Part shown: positions 12,344 to 24,376 of the stretch, piece after piece
Position numbering within the stretch: the stretch's first letter is position 1
Layout of the letters: the number at the start of each line of letters is the position of its first letter
Origin: Hyphochytrium catenoides
Lineage: Eukaryota; Sar; Hyphochytriomycetes; Hyphochytriales; Hyphochytriaceae
Length of the DNA stretch: 56,293 nucleotides
Assembly (NCBI GenBank): GCA_900088475.1
Contig: FLMG01001375.1
Coordinates: 9,234-65,526 of the forward strand
Direction: 5' to 3'
The notes under the pieces: model-generated
What the model was told of the DNA's origin: nothing
The model's database searches: none
What the model saw: the letters and a program-made list of their open reading frames with translations, nothing else
Made by a program: the position numbers and the translations under genes

Positions 12344-13315
12344 CGAGCGGAACAGCCGTCGACGAGACGGACACCTAAAAGCCCGTCCAGCGATTCTCAC
12401 GCAGCTCGCGAGCTATTGAGACCAGAGATCTGGACAGGTAGAAACAATCGCTATGGGATTCGAGGGAGAGGGAAGGTGGGAGAAGGTCGGCCAGGCCATT
12501 GACCTGACTGAAGATGGCAAGCAGTAGAGCTGCTGTGTCAGGTGATGCGCGAAGGGAAGAGCAGCTGAGACGGCGATGAGAAGCTTCAGAATTGATAAGC
12601 CTAGCCGCTAACGGCTGGAGGTCATGTTGCCTCTCGTCTCTTTCTTGCTCTTATTTCTCTGTCTCCACCTCCATCATCTCGACCTCCTCTCCTGAGGCTG
12701 GCTGCTCCGTAGGGTGCTTTCTCTCTCTTCAGTCTCACATCTTTCCTTTCTCTCTCGTATCACCAGCGCCTCCTCTCGCCTCTCTTTGCTCTCCTTGGCT
12801 CCCATCCTCCCTCAAGGCGGCACTCAGCCTCGGCCTGGGTGATCTCAGGGCAAACTCGTGCCAGCTACACTTTGTCCCTCTGCAGAAGCATGGCGAAGCG
12901 CCTGACGAGCACGAGGTACAAGGATGCAAGATGCTCTGCTCTGCCTCGTTGTCGTTGCTGTTTCTCTCTCTCTGTCTCTCTCTTTCTTTGTGGCTGTCCA
13001 CTTCTTGTCCCTTACCCCTTCTGATGGCACCTATTGCGTGCGTTCATTCTTATCTCATTCCCTCTGCTCTCATAGGCTCATTCGTCTTCTATATACCTTT
13101 CACTGTCCTCTCTCTCTCTCCCTGCTTTCTCTCTCTTTCTCTCCCTCTACCTGTCCCTTGACAATGTCTCCTCGTGTCGGGGATTATCTTTCCCGCGCTG
13201 ATACCTCCTTTTCCTGTCTCCTCTGGACCATTGAAGCGTCAACTATGGCCGAGCTTTGCCAAGAGCTGTTCGTCCTGCGCATTGCCCTCTCTACGTTCCT
13301 AGCTCTTCTCTCCTA
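12344..13315. other. divergent intergenic region and probable 5' exon of the PPR-like gene
   Basis: Region between the start of the minus-strand Rrn7-like gene and the first secure exon of the plus-strand helical-repeat gene. It is rich in CT runs on the plus strand (12960-13150). A candidate first exon starts at ATG 12890 ('MAKRLTSTR') with a donor at AG|gtacaa. It could join in phase 2 to an acceptor just upstream of 13338, but other starts are possible. The long open frames here are low-complexity Ser/Leu stretches, not genes. Confidence 0.4.
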
Positions 13316-16300
13316 GACGGGAAATTTGCTCAAAGCAGAGCCGCGGCCTCCTCCTGGGCTGCACTGGCAACCTTGAACCAGTTAAAGGAGAAGTATGCCC
13401 AGAGACCTAGTGGAAAGCTTGGCGGCATTTCATCCATCATTCCATCCTCTCGAGGGAAGCAGGCAGCCTCTTCCAATCAGCTGTCGTCTCTTGAAAGCTT
13501 TGCTCTGCGTCTCTCTCTCCTCTCTGAACCACGAGTTGGGGGCTCTCTCTCTTCACATGCTGTGGAACACGTTCTTGGCAGCTTCAAAGCTGTCATAGAA
13601 GAAAAAGACCCTGAAGATGTTCCGTTTAATCTGCTTCTGGATCTTCTGAAGGTGCGCTTAAGCTCCCGGTCCCGGTCCCTAAAGCACGATCATTGCCTTT
13701 CTCCCCCTTCCCCTTACTTACTCTTCCCTCTCCTGCTTTCACATCTTCTCCCATTGCCCTTCGCCGGCACCGACCAATCGGTGTCTCCTCTTGCTCTGCG
13801 TGTGCTACCTACTCACTCTCATTCGTGGTTACCTCCACTCCCCTCCAAGAATGGCTAGGCCTCTTAAGCTGGCTGGTGGCTCATCCTCTGACTGTTATTT
13901 TAGGTCTCTCTTCAGACTGACCAGAAGATATTTGGGGAAGCATTAACGCAAGATCTTCTTGCGCTTTGTTCATCCTCTCTTGGTGGCGACTCCTCCCTGA
14001 AGGGAACGGCAGAGCTGTTTCTCATCCTCTCAAGAGCACAAGAAAGCTTCTCTGCGGAACTCATTCATAAATCCTACGATATCTTTGTAGCCTCCCTGAA
14101 GGAGGTAGGAATTGAATGAACAGAGGAGATTGAGACATAAGGTTGAAAGGGTGAGGGCCTGTGGGGAGAAACAGAAAGGCGAAAGGATAGTCATAGATTC
14201 TCTGCTTGTAATGGTCTGACACTACTGTTTCGAAGTGGCATACGACTCTCGTCGTTGCTGATATCTACTGCCATTGACCTGACCTTCTCTTCACAAGGTC
14301 TCAGTCCATCACCTCTGTTTCCGTTCATTTAAATCAGACGCCAGAGGAGCAGAAGAGAGAGCAGGAGGAGCTAATTGCCCAGGCCTTCACCAGAGCTTTT
14401 GAACGCCTGCCCCGCGAAGGGACCCAAGTGCATCAGCTGGCGCCAGTTGAGAAGATCCTCAACGACCTGGAGACTCTATTTCCTGCATCTGCTCTGCTTC
14501 CACCCTCTAGCGCTTACCCTCTTTACCAGGCAGCAGTAAGGGCGTCCACAAATCCATTCCTTGCAGAAGGACACGAAGGTTAGTCAGCCGACAAGTTATC
14601 TATTTTCAGCTATCGCACTGGTTCACGATCTAGACTTACCTGATGCCTCAACAAGACGTTGCAGAAACGGATCCGATGCTTCTTCTGAAGTGTTTGGATA
14701 AGGGAAAGCCCATTGCCGATATCGCCCCCACTCTACTGATGGAAAGAGTTATGGGCTTGTTAGCACGAGTGACCCAACGGTTGCGGGTACCGAAAGAGAA
14801 GAGAGAAGAGGCTCTTCTGGAGGTCATCTCTCCACTACTTTCAAATGCAGAAAGTGATTCCGAACGAGTCATGCTTCTTCAACAGAGCCTTACTACCTTC
14901 GACCTGACCTTCTCTTCCCCATTAGCGGATCTTCTTCTCTATGCTTTGCCTGGCTCTATTGGTTGTTCTCGCACCTTTGTTGCCGAGCTGGAAAAGGCGT
15001 TTTCATGGTCTCAGAAGCGCACCACAGACGGCTTCAATGACTCGGCTGGCCGGACATTTGCCCTCATTCCTCGTGTCGCAACGCTAGGGGAAAGACGGAG
15101 ATTGTATGCGGAGGTAAGCTTGCATCGCCCCACACGTGCGTTGGAAGTGCACGTTAAATGGCAGGACTGACCATAATGAATACAGGGCTGCCATCGACAA
15201 TATCTAGGTGACAAGGGGCAAGACAACCCTCTCCCATCTGCGTCCCCTTTGGACAATCAGATTCTCGCAGCTGCTGCCTGCGCATATTTCAGCGATACAC
15301 TTAGGCTTCTAAGAGAAAAGTATATTTGGCATGGGAAGGTGGACACAGAGGTACAGAGTTCACCAGACCCTTAGCTCCCCTGAGCTCTTGCACATCGTGG
15401 CTTGTTGGTCCTCTTCGCTTCCCATGTTGCTCACCTTGCATCCAATCACAGTGCTACCCTGTAATGAATTATCTACTTAGCCTGATACTTTATGGAGGTT
15501 CGATCTTTTTCCTACCTCCGGGCGTCTATTGTCTAATATTCCTACTTTCGTAGCTTTTGTTGGGTTGTTCGGCCTGTTCTCCGCCGACCAGTGTCACTAA
15601 CTTATTTATGGTATCGTCTACCGTTCCCCAGATGTTCGGCACGGTTCTGGACATGTTCGCAAAGCAAGTCGCGGAGGGTGCGATGGATGCCTCGGTCTTA
15701 TCGTCTGTGTTCTTAGATATCCTAGAGACAATGGAGGTAAGGTTCGCGCCAGTACCCTCAAAAATCATTTGTTTAGTGTGGGTGGAACCACCGGGGCAGA
15801 GGTAGAGAGGATGACGATAAGCACGGGACATATAGCTTTCAGAGCGATCAAAGAGGTAAACTAGCGGATCACGGAGGCCAACAAAGGTCCGGTGGCGAAG
15901 CCGCTTTCACCGTTATGGATTATAGAAGGAGGAGCTTTGAACGTGAGAAACGGACCATAGGCGGGACCTTAGTCGAAACTGAGATAAAGCCATACCCGGT
16001 CATACTAGGACTGTGACCTCGTACTGACGCCGAAGATAGTGGAAAGACTTGCTTCCATGCTTCAAGATGCCCTCAAGCGAAATACGAAGGATCGTGACTC
16101 CGAGGTCCGTGAGCTTTACTCTCCCTTTTAAAAAGTTAGGCTTCTCCGTCAGAGGCAGGCACAATGTAGAGGTTACGGTTTATAACGGAGAGTAAGGGGT
16201 AGATGTCTGCATGAGAGCGGTGACAGCCATGACCAATCTCATGTCTGCATGATCTTAAGGATCTGGAATGTCAAAACTCCTTTAACATCTCTCCTTTTTT

Positions 16301-17628
16301 TTTCTGTAGCTAGCCGCGGATGATCCAACAACGGCGGATTATACCTCTCCCATGGTGGCAGAGTTAAATGACGTGATCAACCGCTTGCAGGAGGAGATAC
16401 TTTGGCTGGAAGGCGGACTCTCCCTGACGTGGAAAGACAAACTGCTAGGGCTTCACGCTTTAACGGGAAACGCTGAAGCCGCAATCGGGGTGAGTCCCTG
16501 GGCCATTTGAGAAAGTTCTTTACCGATGGGCTAGCAATACATCAGGGATGGCTGGGTTGCGGAGGCGCTAAGGCACAATAGGACATACGGTAGGGTTCAT
16601 CGTGGAGCTAACGGTTGACTACTGCAGTTCTTCTGGTCCATCTTACAAGGCCCGGAGAGACCGAAGCTATCATTGCCTGGAATGGTAGGTCTCGTATCTG
16701 CTGTCTTTGGCTAGGCTGCATTCGATTACTTCTCGCGAGTGGGCCCCTCCTCTCACCTCCGAGGTTATTAGATGGTCGGACCGTGCTGGGACCAGGGGTT
16801 ATGCTCAATCCTATTTGCTCTGATTAACCTCTTATACTGCTTGGTTCTGTCCTTGTTTTATCAGGAAACTCTCTTCCACCTGTTGCTTCGGAATGCCGAG
16901 TCCCAGCCTAGTGCATATGGGAACATCGAGAACTTGCTACAACAGATGCATAATAAGGGCATAGGACCATGTATGGATCCAATGATGCCTTATTGCCTTT
17001 CACGGTCCTTACCTTTCTTACTACCCTCCACGATCCCATAACAATCTTTGCTCTCTAGCTGTCTCTACGCGTACCTGGCTTCTTTACTCTGCCTTTATTA
17101 CCGCCTACCCATCTACTGATCCTTTTAGATGCGTTAAAGCTTTCCGTGGACTCAGTTAGAACGATTGGTACCTGTCTCCTCTGTAGAGGTTGCTATCATG
17201 CCTCTGTGCTGCCTGGCGAGAAAGTTCCTCCTTGTGCTGGACTTTGCTCTCATCTAACGCCCAGCCTTCTCCCAGCTCCCTTTTTACTGCACGAGGTGAC
17301 TTTGTTCATGGCGTTGCATGGTAAAATGGACTACAGTGCGGCTCTAAGCTTCTTGGAGCAATTTAGCACCATGTATAACGTTAGGCCATTAGAGGTAAGC
17401 CATCGGTTAGACTAAGACCCAATGGGAGACCAAACTAGCTGATCTGTGTAAGCTCATCAGGACACTTTTGTGCGAGTCCTCCTCCAGCTCAGAGACCGAG
17501 AAGACAGGGCGGAGGTCCGTCGTCTAGTTACCGTTCTTAAAAAAGGAAAAGGGTTCTCCCCTGGTTTCCTCTGGTGGATTGACACACTAAATTCCAGTTG
17601 TCAGCGGAGATCAGCCATAAGGAGATAA
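13316..17628 (+). CDS. Helical-repeat protein, PPR-like C-terminus, function unknown
   Basis: An exon chain with matching phases can be followed: ~13316-13651 (5' end unresolved), 13904 or 13916-14104, 14338-14578, 14656 or 14665-15113, 15186-15350, 15632-15736, 16036-16104, 16310-16489, 16628-16684, 16865-16970, 17129-17167, 17276-17394, 17461-17628 (stop TAA). That makes roughly 740 aa, nearly all predicted alpha-helix. The last ~110 residues look like pentatricopeptide or PPR-like repeats: 'VTLFMALHGKMDYSAALSFL' followed by 'VRPLEDTFVRVLLQL' and 'VRRLVTVLKKGKGFSPGFLW', which has the usual spacing of A-helix, B-helix and G-x-x-P turn. PPR proteins bind organellar RNA; I infer but cannot show this here, and the N-terminal two thirds match nothing I recognise. 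The number of small exons makes individual junctions moderately uncertain. Confidence 0.55.
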
Positions 17629-18264
17629 AATGCGAACTCTCAAACACGTCCGAACAAAGTCACAAGCTCTCGGGACTGCAGGATACCCCAGATGTAACCT
17701 TTTACCGGTTTAATCGAAGGCGAAGATCAGTCATCTGCATCAAGAGGGTTAACGGTTGAAGTGACTCTTAGATCGTGGGTATCTTTGCACCCTGGCGCGA
17801 ACATGCTCCCACTCAAGGTGGAGTCTGCAGGTGCCTCAAGTGGAGATGGCGAAGGGAAGCGCAAGGATAGCGAACAACTACACTCACTTACTCCACAGTG
17901 ACGGAAACTCTCGTAAAAGTTGAGGGTGTGGATGACGAATGACTGAGATTTCGATGGGAAGGCCCGACCAAGTAAAATATACGTGTCACTTTAATGTGTC
18001 TTCTCAAAGCGTCCTCTTGCAGTGGCTGGTTGTCCACTCTGGTTCGCGAACTCATGTCACTCCTCGCTACTAAATAGGAGCAATGGAGATAGGGACTAGA
18101 CAGAGTATGCCATGAGAGGTCTTTAGCTACTAGAGCTTGTATGGCTTAAAAGAACTGGGTCCTTAAGTGCCGGTGGGCGATCTGAATAAGAGCAAAGCTC
18201 GCAGAAAAAGAGACGAAGGTGGGCAACGACTGGAGTACGTTGAGGGTTTCACAATCCCTCTCTC
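17629..18264. other. intergenic, convergent 3' ends
   Basis: No gene is supported. Short open frames on both strands lack splice partners. It should hold the 3' UTRs of the PPR-like gene (+) and the glycosylase gene (-). Confidence 0.5.
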
Positions 18265-20056
18265 CTACTTCCCACCCACATCCGCAGCGTCAGCAGGTGT
18301 CTTTGTTTCGGTGGCTCTCCACATCAGCCAGCTACCAAGCGAACGGTAAGGCTTCCATGAAGAGGATAAAGAAACCATTTCCGCGGCGTCCGGAAGAGAA
18401 GAAAGAGAGTAGAAGATCTTCATCCCGCGCTTGACGCCAAGATCTCCAACAGGAAGAATATCTAGCCGTCCCAAGTGGAAGAGCAAGAACATGTCCACAC
18501 TGCACATGAAAATTAAAAGCATGGCGCTTAGAGTAATATATACGCTAAGACTGACAGAAAGCGAAAAGGTCCTACCACTCCCATGAGAAGAGAGCGATGC
18601 AGCAGCAACACATAAAATGGCGGCGGGAAACAGGAGAGGAATATCTGCAACAACCGTTCCATCTTTCCCAGCAGGCAACCAGGTAAAAATCGACACACCT
18701 CCATGGGCCAATGCCCCTGACTTTGATCAGATTATCGGCGATGTCTTCGTTGTTCATTGTCTTCAGTTTCTTCTCATCCAAAGTCCTAATACGAGTGAGA
18801 GCTTTCAGTTTTCCAACGTCGAACGAGACCTAACAGAACAACCACTCGTATGACGGACACTGGGCGGCTCGAAGGCTTATGAAAAAGGTTCAGAGACAAT
18901 ATCATAGCCAGACAGAGGATCCTACCCATCAGCAAACTTTTCGGAGAGGTCGATGATGGACCGTGCCTTCGCCATTGACAATCCTAGAGTCCGTAACTCC
19001 TCTGGAGTCTTTTTTATCACCTAACCACCACCCAGCGCAATAAGCAAGAGCATAATCCAGCTGGCAAAGAAGTAAGGAAAGGAAGAACCAACTGCCAAAA
19101 TAAAGAAGAAGAGGACCACTATAATATATGACTGTGTGGTTTAGGTTAGGAATGGCGCAGAAGGTAGAGGTGAAGCGAGGAAACTCGTGGCTACGACCCT
19201 ACTTGCTGTGGAGTAGGATAACCGGTAGATCCAAAGTGCTTTAGAAAGCGCTGCAGTATTGCAAAGGCTGCAGAACCAGCAAGCTGCTGGTAGACTATCG
19301 CTCTCACAAGTGCTTCATATGCAGAGAGGTTCGCCGTAGTTTGGGCGTTCACAACAAACGGGGGAAGTCCATGCTTGTCCAGTAAAGGACCAAAGCCAGC
19401 CTTCCGCTTCAGAGAGAGTAGAGCAAACATTAGGGGATGCTACGGAATGGGTGATGGTCGATGTAAAACGGACCAGAAGAGATAGAGGAAATGGAACTCA
19501 TGGGGGGAATGCAGACCGACAAAGGAATTGCTTGCTTCAAAGTTCTTCTTACCAGTTGCTCTTGCGCTTTTTCAGCATGAGTGGCGTCCCAGGACTCTCC
19601 ATTGTCTTGGCCCCGCGTATCTAGTACAGCCACGGTCTTCTTGACTTTCCTCTTTACCTGCTTCTTGACGGTCTTCTTCACCTTTCCCGATTCTCTCTTT
19701 TCCTCTTCTTCAACTTTAATTACTTCTTCTACCTCCCTCGTGATGAACTTGCGCCGTCCACGAGGAGTTTTCTCCTTCTTATCGTTTGTTACCTCTTCCT
19801 CTTCTTTGACTTTCCTGATCGCCAATGTCTGCGCTTGTATGCGCGTTGACCTGCGTCTGCCTTCTACTACCTGTAGGCCATGCTCTACTTCTGCTACATT
19901 CTTATCACTCGTTGACTCCAAAGCCTGTACTTCCTTTCTTCTTTTTCTTGGGGGCTCTAACGCCGTACTAGAGAGGGCTAGGCTGGTCCCGTGCTGAAGG
20001 GACGGAGAAGTCGCTAGTGTAGGTGAAGAACTTCGAGGACGTGTTGAAATGACCAT
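18265..20056 (-). CDS. HhH-GPD DNA glycosylase, AlkA/Mag1 (3-methyladenine DNA glycosylase II) type
   Basis: Five exons on the minus strand: 20056-19553, 19439-19203, 19020-18926, 18785-18699, 18499-18265; phases 0, 0, 2, 2; about 385 aa (an ATG at 20083 would add nine). The first exon is a Lys/Arg/Glu-rich tail of ~165 aa with RKRRK- and KKTVKK-type clusters, which suggests nuclear targeting and DNA contact. The catalytic part follows the family order: 'YEALVRAIVYQQLAGSAAFA' (~205-225), 'LGLSMAKARSIIDLSEKFAD', the helix-hairpin-helix 'VRGIGPWS', and the GPD loop 'LPVGDLGVKRG' with the catalytic Asp. Then comes 'PYRSLGSWLMWR', the conserved C-terminal block. The family removes alkylated purines in base-excision repair. 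The reading-frame switch around 18785 is resolved by the acceptor 'cgtattag', which restores the normal spacing to the HhH motif. Confidence 0.9.
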
Positions 20057-20083
20057 TGGAACTCTTTCCTCAAACTGCCACAA

Positions 20084-21878
20084 TTGATGCCTCTAAAGCC
20101 GGCATCAGCAAGAGTTAGAGGTAGATAAGATTATTGAGATTAGCAAGAGCAGTCTACTCTGTCACGTACCCAAAGATTGGCTCTGTTAAAGTGCCTTAAT
20201 GCAAGCCGCTGAGCCCTGTGTGAGAGCCAGAGGGTCATTATTACAAGATAGTGAGAAACTTTGCTTCGACCGCAGCATCAAGCAGTCTCTGAAATATTTG
20301 TGAGGCAAAAAGATACTGGAGACACACCTAAGATAGAAGCTGTCCTCCAGATTCTTGTCTGCTTTGACCCTTCTGAGCTTGGGAGTGCAACTACTGTCGC
20401 TCTAGTTGTCCTTCACTAGCCTTCTACCTGCTTGTATATCTCCCCACGTAGCCTGCCAGCTTGTCATTTTGGCTCATTTTCATGCTCTGTCGGCCCTTCT
20501 TGCACCCATAAGCACTGTTCTCTGCAATATCTTGAAGGCCGAACACGGATCAGAACCCTCATGATCATGCCCTTTCGGAGGGAAGATGATGGCGCCCCTG
20601 TTCGCGCCACACCAGACGGCAATTCAGTAATCAAAAACTAATAACTTGTTGGTGATTAATATGAACATGATCTATATCTAGCGGTCAGCGGCTCTTCTTC
20701 ACTCGCTAGCAGACCAACACTCTCTAAGATTCTCATGATGGAACCTCTAATTCTACGGCCATTGGCAGGACACAGGACACAGACCGACTGATCTCCAGCT
20801 TGATCTCCCGACTGAGATGAGAGTTCAGCAGCTGACAATAATGCACTTTCGATCTCTGTGTCATCCTGTCAGTCATCCACTTTCCCTTTGCAGGTACTTG
20901 CGGACTGCTGCCCTGACGGCTTAGACTAAGGAAACGATGAGGCTATCAGAACCAGAGTTCCGAGTGGCCTCGATCAGAGCCAGCATTCAGGAATGGATAG
21001 ACAAACTCGATGGCGAAGTTCCTGGTGGCATGACTGTTCGTTCATGAGAGGCATCTTCCTGAAGAGAAGCCGGCCTCAGAAGCGACGAGCAGAGGGGCAG
21101 CCTTGAGGGGCTGCCTTGAGAAACTACTCCTCAGGAAAATGCCTCTTATGAACGAACAGCCATGCCAGGAACTTCACCATGGAGTATATTCATTTCTTGG
21201 AGAAGCGAGCAACTGTGTTGGCTCTGATTGAATTGGAACTCTGGTTCTGATAGGCCCATCGCTCTCTTAGTCTAAGCCGTCAGGGCAGCGATCCGAAAGT
21301 AAAGGGAAAGTGATGAAAGACAGAATAACACAGAGATCGAACGTGGAACCCCATAGTTATTATTGCCAGCTGCTGAACTCTCTGTTGTCTGGAAATTAGG
21401 GGTCTGTGTCCTGACAATGGCCGTAGAACTTCCATCATGAGAAATTTGGAGGAGAGCATTTGCTGCAGGGAGTGGTCTGAGCTCTATCTGGGAACAAGGG
21501 TGAGCCGCACAAATTGGAAGGGAAAGCAATGCTTTTCTGAGTCTGATTTAGTCGCTGCAGCGTCGGGAAGTTGCTACGGCGTTGTATGCTGTTGAGCACT
21601 CAGTGTCTTAAGGGGCCAAACGGGTAGGCAAATCTTCAACGTGTAATCTTGATACTCTTAATGGGCCAAACCCAGTCGTGATTTTTGGTACTCCTTTGTG
21701 AAAACTTTGTCTCAATCGCTATCTACAGAGGTGGTGCCTGTTGAGCCAGCGCTCGTGAAGAATCGAGAGGTGGGAAATGGATCTCCCAGGAGGTGATAAT
21801 CGGGTAGGGTTCATAGATTGTACATTAATACGCAGGCGGAGACTACGAATAGCAGAGTGAGCTCCGACTTCGTATGGC
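20084..21878. other. intergenic region containing a foldback element
   Basis: Between the divergent glycosylase start (20056/20083) and the 3' end of the pyrophosphatase gene (21879). No exon chain is seen. The central ~800 bp form the inverted repeat described separately; the flanks hold only short frames. Confidence 0.5.
20690..21480. repeat. large imperfect inverted repeat (foldback element, ~380 bp arms)
   Basis: The left arm (~20690-21085) and right arm (~21095-21480) are reverse complements of each other for most of their length. Anchor pairs include 'ctcatgatgga' near 20735 with 'tccatcatgag' near 21435, 'gttcagcagctg' near 20821 with 'cagctgctgaac' near 21368, 'gacggcttagacta' near 20918 with 'tagtctaagccgtc' near 21268, and 'gaagttcctgg' near 21017 with 'ccaggaacttc' near 21165. 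The centre is the short hairpin 'ggggcagcc ttga ggggctgcc'. Divergence between arms is moderate, with small indels. No transposase frame lies inside, so this is a non-autonomous foldback/MITE-like element or an inverted duplication. Confidence 0.85.
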
Positions 21879-23311
21879 CTAGCTTGGAGTCCATAGGGAA
21901 GAACTCCCATCAAGTCTACTTTCTACTAGCTTGCGCCACGACCTGTGCAGCTCAGTCACCACTTCCCGGGCCTGGAGCTGGTGGGCAAAAACGGCCGCAT
22001 TATTGGCGACAGACCATCTGGAAACTTGCATCGTGTCTCATTCAACTCACCGCTTCAATAGCTTTGCCATTAAAGGCGAACTGGTTCGCAGGCTTCCCGT
22101 CTGGGATCTTATAGTCTCGGAACCAGTCGTGGATCGCCTTCACCTTCCCAGGACAGTGCCTTTCCAGATCTGATACGTCTGATTGTTGTCGTTGAAGATA
22201 TTGTAAAAGCCCCGAGAGAAAGGTTAAAGATGGATTCAAGCGACAGGCAGGAAGAAAAACATGAGTAAACCTTGAAGCTTCGCAGCTAGAGGATCATCCA
22301 TTCCAATGGCAAGAAGCTTCCAATCCGTTTCTCCGTCATCTATCAGTGCCAGAGCGCCCAGAAGTTTAACCTAATGGCCACGTCATTAGCTCCCGTTAGC
22401 TCACCCTTCACTTATGTCGGCCTACGTGTCGTGACCACCTCCGATTCGGGTCTGTGCCTGCCCTAGCAAAGGGAGAACTAAGATAGGTGGGCTTCTCTTA
22501 CCTGGTAGACCTCTCCTACGTGCCGAATTTGGTCTCCTATCTCACATACATCAACCGGGTCATTATCCCCTATTAAGGAATAGGGTTGGTCAGTGATCCT
22601 CAAACAACTCCCAGTACACAGATGTTTGTCCACACAAACCTTTGCATCCCGTGGCTTTGTCCACTTCCTCCGGGTCTTCCCACGTCTGAGGCAAACAGCC
22701 GTAGTTGACTATAGACTTAATGGGATAATATCTAATAAGGAAAATATAATCCAGAAAGCAAGGAGTTATTGAGAGAAGAGTCAATGGTCCTCAGTTGCGA
22801 CCGATGGCGCTTGTTAAGGATAACTAGCGATCGCTGAGAAAAGTGGTAGAAAGGATAGGTGTCCCAAGACTGAAGTCTCTTACCTTAGCTTGCCGGCCTT
22901 GGTGTCCTGCTTTATGGGGTTGAACTCTTCTGTTGTTGCCACCTCATATTTTGCGGTGCCCCTACCGTGGCAAAACGGATAGATGGACTCTTAGCTGGCA
23001 CTCTACTCCGCCCAGTTTTGCTGAAGCAATTCTTTTCAGATCTCTCCACTTGCCTTCAGATAAACCTACCCAGTTCCCCCTAGGACTGCACTCCCGTCCT
23101 CCTCCTAAGAGCTCTTTTCCTACGCAGTCCAGATACCTTATCTCTGGTAGGCTGGCATTGCTTACGGACTTACCCTCTAGGTATCTCGTTAACATAGTTA
23201 AAAACAAGGCTTTTTCTTATGTCATCTCGGCAAAGGGGAATGTGATGCCAGGGAGAAATTTTGTTTCCTTTGCTATCATGAAAGAACACTCGGAAGCTTG
23301 TCTCGCCCTCT
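21879..23311 (-). CDS. PPA1: Soluble inorganic pyrophosphatase, family I (eukaryotic type); 5' end unresolved
   Basis: Exons on the minus strand: 23311-23174, 22961-22884, 22731-22640, 22569-22502, 22370-22271, 22178-22051, 21977-21879 (stop TAG). Phases agree at every junction (2, 2, 1, 0, 1, 0). The order is the classic one: 'SPWHHIPL', '[20 protein letters not shown]', '[12 protein letters not shown]', '[14 protein letters not shown]', the metal-binding '[12 protein letters not shown]', '[18 protein letters not shown]', and the active-site '[19 protein letters not shown]'. The enzyme hydrolyses PPi to two Pi and pulls biosynthetic reactions forward. All active-site acidic residues and the Tyr-Lys pair of YKIPDGK are present. 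The first coding exon, upstream of 23311, must end in phase 2 and was not found with confidence. A basic frame starting 'MTLTKRLRELP' at about 23610 would suit an organellar transit peptide but does not join in phase. Confidence 0.92.
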
Positions 23312-24376
23312 CTGCCTACCGTCTTGCTCTTTAGCTATGGTTAAGAACCCACTTAGACGACAACAAAGAAGGAAGTCCAGCATCAGTGAAGGAGAGCTAG
23401 CCGGCTACGGGCCAACAGGAAGAACTAGATCAGCACGGAGAGCGAGACACGTAACCAAAGCAGACTCACAATTTGCGCTGATCCTGCACGTTGGAGGAAG
23501 TGCAACACTGGTTAGGCCCCTTGTCGAATGGGAAGTGAGACGGGTTCTTACCACTGAGACCACGGACTCTAGCCAGAGGGAGCTCGCGTAATCGCTTTGT
23601 GAGTGTCATGCTATATCTACGAAGGATAACAGAGCCAGCTATGGAAGCGGCCCTTATGCTACATCGACACTGAGACAATGTCTACCAGCTTCTTCTACAA
23701 ACCATGAGACTCTGACTGAGATGATTAGGGGACGGCGCAGATGGACGAAGATGACGATAAGAATTGTTGTCAAGAGCGCCGCACCTGCAGAAACTTATTA
23801 CCGCCACAGTAGGACAAGTCCACGCCATCTTTCTGGTATTCAAAGCCTCAGCCATCAGCCATCATCGTTTATCAGGAATATATTCACTCCAGAATGAGCC
23901 CATGACAAATAGCTTTACAAGTAATTCGGCATACATACTCTATGTGAAGATGCAAGTACCACCAAATTTTGAACTCAACCAAGTACGACTTGGATCCTCA
24001 TCGACACCAGACAGAGATCAGGACTAGATATTTGGATATTCACAGAAAGCTCTTAGTCTCAGATGAGATAGAGTAAACGGAGAGGCACACTGAATGAGAT
24101 TTTGCCAGACGTGCTCTTGCCTTCGCAGTCAGGGCCGACGAGATGAGAAGTGCTTTGGAGCTTATTACTCATAGCTCATAGCAGTGAAGCAGCAGCGCGC
24201 AGTCTCTATCATCGCTGCAGCTACCTCGCATCCAGCTTCATTAAGATATTATCTACCCCATTAATGCTGCATATACGGCGTTGATTTTGCAAGAAGGGAG
24301 AGCCAAACCTTGCAGCTAGAGTTCACGGCAGGGGGAAGGGGAATAGATCGCGTGGCAGATAGTAGTCAAAGTAGCC
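23312..24376. other. divergent intergenic region
   Basis: Lies between the pyrophosphatase (minus) and the prenylcysteine oxidase (plus). It should carry both promoters and the unresolved first exon of the pyrophosphatase. The reading frames at 23298-23591 and 23764-24027 have no splice context or recognisable motif. Confidence 0.45.

Noticed and set aside
12592-13161. 189-codon plus-strand frame rich in Ser/Leu/Pro
   Set aside because: Produced by CT-rich DNA in the divergent region and first intron; no conserved block.
19581-19997. 138-codon plus-strand frame
   Set aside because: Antisense shadow of the Lys/Glu-rich first exon of the DNA glycosylase.
20656-21529. protein-coding gene within the foldback arms
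   Set aside because: The matching frames in the two arms diverge by frameshifts and stops, so the similarity is at DNA, not protein, level.
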